From NCBI GenBank assembly GCA_016281815.1, contig JAEEJK010000118.1:1-51606 (forward strand): a stretch of 51,606 nt of DNA, given 5' to 3'. Position numbers and translations under genes: made by a program. The DNA is from Prevotella sp. (GTDB taxonomy: Bacteria > Bacteroidota > Bacteroidia > Bacteroidales > Bacteroidaceae). This document shows positions 43,675 to 50,310 of this stretch, in pieces (the stretch's first letter is position 1; each line of letters opens with the position of its first letter). The notes beneath the pieces are model-generated. The model did not search any database. It saw only the letters and a list, made by a program, of their open reading frames with translations, and was not told the DNA's origin.

Positions 43675-43713
43675 CTTTTTTTGTCTGTTTTTTACTCCGT
43701 TTCTTTTCGACTG

Positions 43714-43772
43714 CAAAATTACAACGAAAGACTGAATTTGAGGGATTTTTTATAGGTATATTTATAGGTATA
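43714..43772 (-). promoter_or_regulatory. Promoter C of the TATACCTATA set (hydrolase gene)
   Basis: On the minus strand two tandem copies of TATACCTATAAA(T/A) lie at 43760-43772 and 43748-43760. The proximal copy ends exactly 34 nt before the end of the -7 box TAATTTTG (43714-43721). It has the same geometry as promoters A and B and decides the gene start. Confidence 0.75.
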
Positions 43773-43881
43773 AGAGAGAAAGAGAAGCAAAATGCTTTTC
43801 TGATACTACCGAAAAATTTATCCCTTTAGTTGAAATTATCGAAAAAACGTTTTTTTTATTGTCAGGATGTTTTTTTATACT

Positions 43882-43889
43882 TACTTTTG
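43882..43889 (+). promoter_or_regulatory. -7 box of the 112-aa gene
   Basis: TACTTTTG lies 48 bp upstream of the ATG at 43937. Together with the ribosome-binding-like GGGAGG at 43923-43928 it supports that start over 43859. Confidence 0.65.
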
Positions 43890-43936
43890 TGTTAGAATGT
43901 GACAAGAAAGCCAAAACCATTGAGGGAGGTATCCAA

Positions 43937-44275
43937 ATGACACTTAGACAACTCATACAATCCGTCAACCCAAATGACTTTCAGGGCAGTGCTCTGTTTC
44001 AGCAATTGAAGGAGATCAAGCCGGAATATGGGGCAAACATCCGCATCAAGGTGCGAAAGGATGGCAACACCATCAGTGTGACCAACGTGCATGTCGGCTC
44101 ACTCGGTGACATCGTGGCCAGTCCCATAGATGTGGCTGACGGATTGCACTTGGCAGACAGTGAACTATTGAAGGCCATTCTTGGTGAAATGTCCAATGAG
44201 GGTTTCACTGATGCAGACGAAGAGTTGTTCTGGGACGATATGACGGACTTGCAGAAAGCGAGAATCATCAGGTGA
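43937..44275 (+). CDS. Small protein of unknown function
   Basis: The protein has 112 aa from the ATG at 43937. It is acidic, with 'GANIRIKVRKDGNTISVTNV' (beta strands) and a helical C terminus 'SNEGFTDADEELFWDDMTDL'. No signal peptide or membrane segment is seen. It is followed 73 bp later by the SUFU-domain gene on the same strand. Family not recognised. Confidence 0.65.
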   Translation: MTLRQLIQSVNPNDFQGSALFQQLKEIKPEYGANIRIKVRKDGNTISVTNVHVGSLGDIVASPIDVADGLHLADSELLKAILGEMSNEGFTDADEELFWDDMTDLQKARIIR

Positions 44276-44348
44276 AGCGGTACGTCGAATATGCTTGCCA
44301 TGATAACTTTCCTGTTTTGTGAATCAACCATAAAGACAAACGGATTTT

Positions 44349-45095
44349 ATGTTAATCAAAAGATTATTCATCAACCTAATATTTTTAACCACATTAGTCA
44401 CATCGACTTGCGCTCAAACAACAAAAGCCATGGAAGAAGAAAGAAAAGAGGCTGTTCCGCAGTATTATTACTCGAAAAAAGAAATGGAGAAGGTCTCCGA
44501 CTACATTGAGCAGCAATACGGAGAATCTGATTTAGTGGGTCATGAAATGGTCTCGCCCGACATCCATTGCGACATCGTCATTGTGCCTCCGACAGAGGAT
44601 CGGCCCTATTACACCCTCGTCACAATGGGCGCAGGAGCATATAAGATGAATGTCCCCAAAGAGTGGAGGTCGTATGTATGCGACAGGGCGGAATACGTCA
44701 TTTTCCTTCCCAAAGATTGGAATATAGAATCGGACATGGAAGAAGACTACTGGCCACTCAGAATGCTGAAAAGCATCGCCCGCCTGCCAATAAGGGCAGA
44801 AGACTGGCTTTGCGAAAGCCATGATGTTCAGTTGACAGATGATGGAAGTTCCGTGGCAGAAAACACGGGATTCAATTCCTGTGTACTTATGCCTTCTATA
44901 GGAAAAAACGGACAAAAGGTGAAGCCGCTAAAATTAGGACTGTTCGGCAAGAAAGTGGCCTTTTACCAACTATACCCTTTGTACCCTGAGGAATTGGCGT
45001 ACAAATTGGAACATTCTTTTGATGAACTGATGGACAAATTGGACGCGGAGGATAACATGATTATCAATATTCATCGGAAAAATTACTGCAAGTGA
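44349..45095 (+). CDS. Secreted SUFU (suppressor of fused) domain protein
   Basis: The protein has 248 aa with a signal peptide (about 1-22, ending TCA). The body matches the bacterial SUFU domain: 'RPYYTLVTMGAGAYKMNVP', 'AEYVIFLPKDWNI', 'WPLRMLKSIARLPI' and 'GFNSCVLMP'. Bacterial SUFU proteins are frequent immunity proteins of polymorphic toxin systems but also occur alone; a signal peptide on one is unusual. Its stop codon shares a base with the next start (TGATG), so the two genes are coupled. Confidence 0.85.
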   Translation: MLIKRLFINLIFLTTLVTSTCAQTTKAMEEERKEAVPQYYYSKKEMEKVSDYIEQQYGESDLVGHEMVSPDIHCDIVIVPPTEDRPYYTLVTMGAGAYKMNVPKEWRSYVCDRAEYVIFLPKDWNIESDMEEDYWPLRMLKSIARLPIRAEDWLCESHDVQLTDDGSSVAENTGFNSCVLMPSIGKNGQKVKPLKLGLFGKKVAFYQLYPLYPEELAYKLEHSFDELMDKLDAEDNMIINIHRKNYCK

Positions 45096-45952
45096 TGAAA
45101 GTGGCCATATTCATATTGATTTTATCAAATGTCATATCTGTGAAAGGGCAATGTGACATGCTGGTTGATTATTCTGTCGAGAACATTCCATCAACTTCCC
45201 ATGGGACTTTGAGAATGCTTCTTCCTGACGGAAAGAGCACCATTTTGCTTGATGACACTGCCAAACAGATGCGAAAAGAATATCATTTGGAGCAACTCGG
45301 CGAATATCGGCTGACAGTCATATTCTCCAATGCCATTTCTGGCAGGGATTCTTTAGAGAGAACTTTCACGCTGACAGGTGAAGAATACAAGGTAGAAACA
45401 ATTGCTCATTTCGAACGAGAAAAAAAGAACTGGTCTGATTGGAAAAGCAAAGACTCCATCAACTCTGGTCGATTCACCATCACCAAATATTCTCATCCAT
45501 CTCCATTGGTTAAGATGAAATTCTTGCGGAGTTCTACTGGTGAGAATAACGAGTTTCCCGGTCCGCATTTCATTGTCAAGAATGAAAGCCGGGACACTCT
45601 TTATGGAGAATGGCTTCCCGGATATCTTTGGGGCACAATCTCCAGATGGGTTGATGGTGAATATGTGGGCAACCAAAGCGGTCAGATTTGCACCACATGG
45701 GTAGACGAACCACCACTGTACCCTGATTCCGTCAAACCCGCATGGGTTGCAAGTTTCGGTGCGAAAATCCCTCCCGGCAAGTACCGATTCAATTTGAATT
45801 ATTCCACAGAGAACAACATAAAAGGCGCTGCAACAAAAATATATGAATCCAATACTTTCAGATGGTGGAGTTCCGTCCAAAACTGGCATCTGTTGACTTG
45901 TGAGTTTGAAACAAAACCAAAGGAGTCTTTCAAATCCGCTTCAAAACAGTGA
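45095..45952 (+). CDS. Secreted protein of unknown function coupled to the SUFU gene
   Basis: The protein has 285 aa from the ATG at 45095, with a signal peptide (about 1-19, ending VKG, then QCD). It is beta-rich; the C-terminal half has an immunoglobulin-like or DUF-type strand pattern with 'GEWLPGYLWGTISRWVDGEY' and 'IPPGKYRFNLNYSTENNIKG'. No catalytic motif is seen. Coupling to the SUFU gene suggests that the two products work together in the periplasm or at the surface. Confidence 0.7.
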   Translation: MKVAIFILILSNVISVKGQCDMLVDYSVENIPSTSHGTLRMLLPDGKSTILLDDTAKQMRKEYHLEQLGEYRLTVIFSNAISGRDSLERTFTLTGEEYKVETIAHFEREKKNWSDWKSKDSINSGRFTITKYSHPSPLVKMKFLRSSTGENNEFPGPHFIVKNESRDTLYGEWLPGYLWGTISRWVDGEYVGNQSGQICTTWVDEPPLYPDSVKPAWVASFGAKIPPGKYRFNLNYSTENNIKGAATKIYESNTFRWWSSVQNWHLLTCEFETKPKESFKSASKQ

Positions 45953-45999
45953 ATTCCACTGTCTCTGTGACCTTATCAAGGATTTTCCAAAATAATTAT

Positions 46000-46007
46000 T
46001 ACCTTTG
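46000..46007 (+). promoter_or_regulatory. -7 box of the altronate dehydratase gene
   Basis: TACCTTTG lies 30 bp upstream of the ATG at 46038. No TATACCTATA element is present at the shared distance. Confidence 0.65.
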
Positions 46008-46037
46008 TAGCCTTACTAGACAAATCGCTATTTGACT

Positions 46038-47546
46038 ATGAAAATAAATGCACTTTTGATGAATGCTGCTGACAACGTGGTCACCACCGTCACAGAGATT
46101 GCCAAGGGAGAGAATGTCTGCTTCATGAAAGGCAGCGAATGTGTTGTTCTCAAAGCCGTGGAGGATATCCCTTATTGCCACAAGGTGGCACTGATGGATA
46201 TGCCGGTGGGCGGAGAAATCATCAAATATGGCGAAAGCCTCGGCCGCTTGGTGCAGAAGATTGGCCAAGGTGGTTGGGTGAACGACCATAATCTGAAGAG
46301 CGAGTTGCGTGACTACGACAGCGAACTGGTGGGAGCCAACTGGCAGATGTGTGCGGCACAGTCGGAAGGCCAGCAGCCAAAACCTTTCCAGTTTTGGGGA
46401 TACCGCCGCACAGAGGGGCGTCCCGGCATCCGCAATCATATCCTCATTCTGCCGACATGTGTCTGTGCCAGCGAGAGTTGTCGGATCGTAGCCAGTCAGA
46501 TCCGTGGTGCCGTGAACATCGTCTTCAACACTGGATGTTCCGACGTACAGGCCAATACCGACATGAGTCAGAAGATTCTGACGGGTTTTGCCTGTCATCC
46601 CAACATCTACGGAGTGGTCATTATCGGACTGGGATGTGAGACCGTGCCCCATCGGATGTTGAAGGAGAGAATCGGTCTGCTGACACATAAACCCGTCGTT
46701 TCCTTTGGCATCCAGAAGGAAGGCGGCACACTGAAGACGATTGAGAAGGCCACCCGTGCTGCCCGCCAAATGGCACAGGAGGCTGGCATACAGCAGAAGG
46801 AACTGTTCGATGCCTCAGAACTCTATATCGGCATCGAATGTGGCGGTTCGGATGCCACGTCGGGCATCGCCAGCAACCCCTCGGTGGGAGAGATGAGCGA
46901 CATACTGGTGGACATGGGTGCCACGACGGTGATGAGCGAATCGATAGAATGGATCGGCGGTGAGCACATCCTGGCAAAACGTGCTGCCACACCTGAGATT
47001 CACAACCAGATCATAGAGGTGTGCCGCGAATACGAGGCACATCTTTCCGCAGCAGGACAGGACTGTCGCGCCGGACAGCCTACGCCCGGCAACAAGGCCG
47101 GCGGACTTTCCACCCTTGAAGAGAAGAGCCTTGGATGTATCAGGAAAGGCGGTACGCGCCCCATCCGGGAGGTGCTTCCACAGGCGGTACGACCTTCCAA
47201 GAAAGGAGCCGTGGTGATGGACACCGCCGGTTTCGACATCGCATCGGTTACCTCGATGGTGGCGTCCGGCTGTCAGATGGTTGTATTCACTACTGGCCGG
47301 GGAACACCAACTGGCAACGCCATAGCCCCAGTACTGAAGGTGACGGCCAACGAACGGACATTCCAAATGATGGAGGACAACATGGACGTTGACCTCAGTG
47401 CCGTCCTCCACGGAGAGAAGACCATCCAACAGATGGGTATGCAACTCGTCGATTCGGTCGCCGAGGTCGCCAATGGCAGGATGACAAAGGCCGAGGCATT
47501 CGGTTTCTCAGACATCGCCGTCGACCACGTTTGCAGATTCGTATAA
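46038..47546 (+). CDS. uxaA: Altronate dehydratase (UxaA/GarD family)
   Basis: The protein has 502 aa from the ATG at 46038 (TTG at 46032 is the alternative). An N-terminal SAF domain (about 1-90, 'IPYCHKVALMDMPVGGEIIKYGE') is followed by the large iron-dependent dehydratase domain with conserved Cys/His regions ('LPTCVCASESC', 'GCSDVQAN', 'IGLGCETVP', 'IECGGSDATSGI'). It dehydrates altronate, or possibly galactarate, to a 2-keto-3-deoxy sugar acid in hexuronate breakdown. No partner enzymes of the pathway are in the window. Confidence 0.9.
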   Translation: MKINALLMNAADNVVTTVTEIAKGENVCFMKGSECVVLKAVEDIPYCHKVALMDMPVGGEIIKYGESLGRLVQKIGQGGWVNDHNLKSELRDYDSELVGANWQMCAAQSEGQQPKPFQFWGYRRTEGRPGIRNHILILPTCVCASESCRIVASQIRGAVNIVFNTGCSDVQANTDMSQKILTGFACHPNIYGVVIIGLGCETVPHRMLKERIGLLTHKPVVSFGIQKEGGTLKTIEKATRAARQMAQEAGIQQKELFDASELYIGIECGGSDATSGIASNPSVGEMSDILVDMGATTVMSESIEWIGGEHILAKRAATPEIHNQIIEVCREYEAHLSAAGQDCRAGQPTPGNKAGGLSTLEEKSLGCIRKGGTRPIREVLPQAVRPSKKGAVVMDTAGFDIASVTSMVASGCQMVVFTTGRGTPTGNAIAPVLKVTANERTFQMMEDNMDVDLSAVLHGEKTIQQMGMQLVDSVAEVANGRMTKAEAFGFSDIAVDHVCRFV

Positions 47547-47571
47547 CCTTGACACTAACTAAAATACAATA

Positions 47572-48171
47572 ATGACACGAAAAGAAGAATTGGAGAAGAG
47601 TGCGTCTCTTCAGGATGAGTTGAGGAGAATGCAGAACGGTGAGCCCTATGATGCCCACACACCGGAGATGCGGGCGTGGCGGGGAGAGGTGAAGAAACTT
47701 CTCAGGAGACTCAACATCACCGAATATCATGAGCCCACAATGGCGGAAATCACACGTGAGTTGTTGCCTAATTCTGCTCCCGACGTTTTCGTTGAACCAC
47801 CTTTCCATTGCGACTACGGCAACCTGATATTCGCCGGAGAGGGCGTATTCATCAACTTCGGATGCATCATCCTCGACGGTGGTGGAGTACACATCGGACG
47901 GAAGACATTGATTGCACCAGGTGTGCATATCTATACGGCGGAACATCCGCTGGATGCTGATGACCGTGACGAATGGGAGATGTGCCGCCCTGTGAGAATC
48001 GGTGAGCGCTGCTGGATAGGCGGTGACGTGACGATCTGCCCGGGCGTGACCATCGGCGACAGAACTGTCATAGGGGCAGGCTCGGTGGTCGTCCGTGACA
48101 TTCCTTCCGACTGTCTGGCCGTGGGCAATCCTTGCCGGGTCATCAGACGGTTGAACCAGAAGCGTCATTGA
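47572..48171 (+). CDS. Sugar O-acetyltransferase (maltose/galactoside acetyltransferase type)
   Basis: The protein has 199 aa. An N-terminal Mac domain (about 1-55, 'MQNGEPYDAHTPEMRAWR') is followed by left-handed beta-helix hexapeptide repeats ('FINFGCIILDGGGVHIGRKT') with the catalytic His in 'YTAEHPLDADDRD'. A C-terminal 'GNPCRVIR' closes the fold. It transfers acetyl from CoA to sugars. It is 25 bp after uxaA and convergent (29-bp overlap) with the WYL regulator. Confidence 0.92.
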   Translation: MTRKEELEKSASLQDELRRMQNGEPYDAHTPEMRAWRGEVKKLLRRLNITEYHEPTMAEITRELLPNSAPDVFVEPPFHCDYGNLIFAGEGVFINFGCIILDGGGVHIGRKTLIAPGVHIYTAEHPLDADDRDEWEMCRPVRIGERCWIGGDVTICPGVTIGDRTVIGAGSVVVRDIPSDCLAVGNPCRVIRRLNQKRH

Positions 48172-49189
48172 CCTCTTCACCATACAGGTCAAGAGCATCT
48201 TTCAGTTTGTCACGCATATACTTCACCGCATTCTGGGGATAGATAATCCTGATGCCGGGACCGTAGGACATGAAGACAGAATACATCTCGAAGTTGATGA
48301 CGACATCGATTCGGAAGACGCAACTGCCGTCTTCTGGATTCTCACTCAACAACTGTTGGGAGCGATGAATGGGCTTGGTCTTGATGTATTTGCTCTGCTC
48401 TCGGCTGGCCCAGAACTTGATGGTAAGTGGTTTGTTCCCGATATTCTTGCTCACCCCGATCACGTCATCAAAGAAGTGCTCTGAGTCGAATTCGGGTTTC
48501 TCCCGGAACGGGACATCCACCGGTTCCACACTCTTGATGCGGTCGAGGGCAAGGTTGAACAGCAAGAGGTTGCTTGCCTTTGCGCCAAACAGGAACCAGC
48601 GGTTGCGGAACTCTTTTAGCAGATATGGGCAGAGAATATACTCCGTGGGCTGTCTGGCCGAGAATGACTGGTACATGATGCGCAGCGTCTGCTTGTGGGC
48701 AATGTAGTTGTACAAAGGATTCAAGAGACGGATACCCTCCAGGTCGGGAACACTGTCGAAATGGATGATGGGCTTGCGGTTGTTGCGGCTGATGGCCAAC
48801 TTGTCCTGCAACCGACTCACCACATCGGCCATCTCTGAGAACTGCCCGAAGTCCTCCAACTGCCGGAGCATGTCGATAGCCTCCTGCATCACCTCATAGT
48901 CGTTCTGCGACATCGGCATGTCCATGATGGAATAGTCACTGTCCGCATAGCGGTAGTACTTATGGTCATATACCTCAATGGGAGCATTGTAGCCAAGTTT
49001 GTCGGAGCGCATCATCTGGATGTCGCCCTGCACGGTGCGCACGGAGACACCCTTGCGGATGCCCTCCATGTCATACAATGCCTCCGAGCAGGCATCCACC
49101 AAGTCTTCGAGTGTCCAACGGCGATAGCGGTTACGTAGGCAGTTGTCAATGGTCTTATAGCGTATCAACGCATTCTTGTTTGCTGGCAT
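48143..49189 (-). CDS. WYL-domain transcriptional regulator
   Basis: The protein has 348 aa. An N-terminal winged helix-turn-helix (about 5-90, 'WTLEDLVDACSEALYD', then 'GVSVRTVQGDIQMMRS') binds DNA. The WYL domain (about 150-240, with 'RNRWFLFGAKASN' as the W-Y-L motif variant) binds nucleic acid or nucleotide ligands in other members. A C-terminal WCX-like part follows. It is divergent from the Y-RNA/Rsr locus. WYL proteins are recurrent regulators of RNA-repair and defence systems. Identical operator-like palindromes in its own promoter and in the array promoter suggest that it controls both. Confidence 0.88.
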   Translation of the reverse strand: MPANKNALIRYKTIDNCLRNRYRRWTLEDLVDACSEALYDMEGIRKGVSVRTVQGDIQMMRSDKLGYNAPIEVYDHKYYRYADSDYSIMDMPMSQNDYEVMQEAIDMLRQLEDFGQFSEMADVVSRLQDKLAISRNNRKPIIHFDSVPDLEGIRLLNPLYNYIAHKQTLRIMYQSFSARQPTEYILCPYLLKEFRNRWFLFGAKASNLLLFNLALDRIKSVEPVDVPFREKPEFDSEHFFDDVIGVSKNIGNKPLTIKFWASREQSKYIKTKPIHRSQQLLSENPEDGSCVFRIDVVINFEMYSVFMSYGPGIRIIYPQNAVKYMRDKLKDALDLYGEEVNDASGSTV

Positions 49190-49267
49190 GATCGTTTGCT
49201 TTTATGATTGTTTTGATAAGTTCTGCATATTGTTCATCTCAATTCCCTTTGAATTCTTTTCCAAACA

Positions 49268-49303
49268 CAAAGATACAACACTTTTACGCAATCTATTTGC
49301 GTA
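49268..49303 (-). promoter_or_regulatory. WYL gene promoter with TACG-N11-CGTA operator
   Basis: On the minus strand the palindrome TACG-N11-CGTA (49285-49303) lies 9 nt upstream of the -7 box TATCTTTG (49268-49275), over the expected -33 region. The arrangement is identical to that at 49654-49689. Confidence 0.75.
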
Positions 49304-49379
49304 GAACTCAAAAAATGCAATTTTTGATTTTTTATTTCATAAAAAGATGGCTGTTTTTCATAAATATTCAAAAATAACC

Positions 49380-49387
49380 TATCTTTG
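49380..49387 (+). promoter_or_regulatory. Upstream plus-strand promoter (P1)
   Basis: TATCTTTG is an excellent -7 box at the start of the 1-kb non-coding region. A transcript from here would begin near 49394 with a GAACTAT...ATAGTTC stem and could include a 29-codon ORF. Confidence 0.65.
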
Positions 49388-49481
49388 CATCCAACATCCC
49401 TTCCGCATGAACTATCAATAGGTTGGGGTTCATCTATTCTATAGTTCCTTCATCTAATTTCAATCACTTTTTGGAGAGGAA

Positions 49482-49571
49482 ATGATACCAGAAGAAAGAA
49501 AAACCTTTTCTGTGCTGGCCATAACACTAATGGGCAAAGGGGTATTGAATGAAGGGTTTCGGGATAGATAG
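49482..49571 (+). CDS. Small ORF (29 aa) in the P1 transcript
   Basis: ATG at 49482 follows GGAGAGGAA and the frame begins MIPEERKTFSVLAITLMGKG. It has a hydrophobic centre and no recognisable family. It could be a real micropeptide or chance; the region around it looks non-coding. Confidence 0.3.
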   Translation: MIPEERKTFSVLAITLMGKGVLNEGFRDR

Positions 49572-49653
49572 GTGACGGGTAGACGGGCTAATTTAAGTGT
49601 CTGCTCTGCCGTCCTTCAACATTTTTGCAATCTTTTTCAAATTTACACTGCAC

Positions 49654-49689
49654 TACGTAAAAACAATGCGTAGTGGTGTCATAACTTTG
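49654..49689 (+). promoter_or_regulatory. Array promoter (P2) with TACG-N11-CGTA operator
   Basis: The palindrome TACG-N11-CGTA (49654-49672; 7-bp arms CACTACG/CGTAGTG) lies exactly 9 nt upstream of the -7 box TAACTTTG (49682-49689). Spacing and half-sites are the same as in the WYL gene promoter. Transcription would start near 49696 and run into the Y-RNA-like array and rsr. Confidence 0.75.
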
Positions 49690-49809
49690 CACTCAGTTAG
49701 AAGAAAAGTGTTGGACTTCGTCCGACCCTTTCTACGCCATGGCAATGCTCAAGCAAGTTTGGCATTGCTCATCTGGCTTAACGAAAGTGATCTTTGAATG
49801 AGTGAAAAC

Positions 49810-49841
49810 AAAGGTGGTGATTGCCGTAGCATTCCACCTTT
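49810..49841 (+). ncRNA. Hairpin carrying the array signature in its loop (unit 0)
   Basis: An 8-bp stem AAAGGTGG/CCACCTTT encloses a 16-nt loop that contains TGCCGTAG, the constant element of the downstream units. It lacks the 3' partner TGTCGC, so it looks like a truncated or minimal unit. Upstream (about 49705-49775) are further small hairpins (TTGGAC/GTCCGA, GCAATGC/GCATTGC). Confidence 0.5.
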
Positions 49842-49851
49842 ATAATATATC

Positions 49852-49981
49852 GTGAGTGCCGTTGGAGAGGATTGCTTCGCAGTGGTTAGAACGTCGAATT
49901 ACGAATTCGAAAGTCGCGGGTCCGACTCCCGCCGCCAGTTCGCTGGTGTAGTTCAGAAAACCTCTTCGCCTGTCGCCTCAC
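49852..49981 (+). ncRNA. Y-RNA-like unit 1 with permuted tRNA-like module
   Basis: The unit has 130 nt. The outer stem is GTGAG/CTCAC (49852-49856, 49977-49981), the constant internal element TGCCGT...TGTCGC, and the inner stem GGAGAGG/CCTCTTC (49864-49870, 49961-49967). Inside is a 5-bp arm with a 7-nt loop carrying ACG (49894-49910). A T arm follows (GCGGG-TCCGACT-CCCGC, 49916-49932), then an acceptor-like hairpin CGCCAG-UUCG-CTGGTG (49933-49948), then TA and a weak D-arm-like stem. The tRNA order is circularly permuted, as in bacterial Y RNAs whose end stem replaces the anticodon arm. It is not a translatable tRNA. Confidence 0.75.
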
Positions 49982-49990
49982 AAATAATAA

Positions 49991-50121
49991 GCAAGTGCCG
50001 TAGATGAGACTTACTTCGCTTTTCATGCCGTGTGTCGCCGGTTCGAGTCCGGCCATGGGAGAAATTCCATGTAGCTCAGTCGGTAGAGCAACGTATAGTG
50101 TCTTTTCGCCTGTCGCCTTGC
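49991..50121 (+). ncRNA. Y-RNA-like unit 2 with complete permuted tRNA-like module
   Basis: The unit has 131 nt. The outer stem is GCAAG/CTTGC (49991-49995, 50117-50121), the constant TGCCGTAG...TGTCGC, and the inner 8-position stem GATGAGAC/GTCTTTTC (50003-50010, 50100-50107; one mismatch). The module reads: T arm GCCGG-TTCGAGT-CCGGC (50037-50053), acceptor hairpin CATGGGA-GAAA-TTCCATG (50054-50071, 7 bp), TA, then the D arm GCTC-AGTCGGTA-GAGC (50074-50089). ACG (50091-50093) can pair with CGT before the variable-loop equivalent. All tertiary-contact bases of the T and D loops look normal, so the module should fold like tRNA. Confidence 0.85.
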
Positions 50122-50136
50122 TTTTCATATTTCACA

Positions 50137-50208
50137 GCGGAGTGGAGCAGATAGTCGGCTCGCAAGTCCCATAAACTTGAGGTCGCAGGTTCGAGTCCTG
50201 CCTCCGCG
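50137..50208 (+). ncRNA. tRNA-fMet-like RNA (CAU) between Y-RNA units
   Basis: A full cloverleaf can be drawn in normal order: acceptor GCGGAG/CTCCGC, D arm GAGC/GCTC with loop AGATAGTCG, anticodon arm CAAGT-CCCATAA-ACTTG, variable AGGTC, T arm GCAGG-TTCGAGT-CCTGC. It resembles initiator tRNA-Met. However, position 33 is C instead of U, the D loop lacks the normal GG arrangement, the acceptor has only 6 pairs and no CCA is encoded. Flanking ATATT/AATAT can extend the stem. It is therefore probably a tRNA mimic or tRNA-derived RNA rather than a working tRNA. Confidence 0.65.
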
Positions 50209-50215
50209 ACAATAT

Positions 50216-50303
50216 CAGGATGCCGTAGGACGACGGATACTTCGCCACCATCTGAGGGGAACTTACTGCGATACCCCGACCGTCTGTCCGCCCGTCGCTC
50301 CTG
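50216..50303 (+). ncRNA. Y-RNA-like unit 3 (no tRNA module)
   Basis: The unit has 88 nt. The outer stem is CAGGA/TCCTG (50216-50220, 50299-50303), the constant TGCCGTAG...CGTCGC, and the inner stem GGACGACGG with CCGTC-U-GTCC (9 bp with one bulged U, 50228-50236 and 50280-50289). The interior carries a GGGG/CCCC hairpin (50256-50259, 50274-50277) instead of a tRNA-like module. Confidence 0.75.
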
Positions 50304-50310
50304 TCCCAAC

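Noticed and set aside
49916..50053. Ordinary tRNA genes in units 1 and 2
   Set aside because: T arms are present, but the acceptor strands pair in permuted order across a tetraloop and no complete anticodon-D-acceptor order exists, so these are tRNA mimics.
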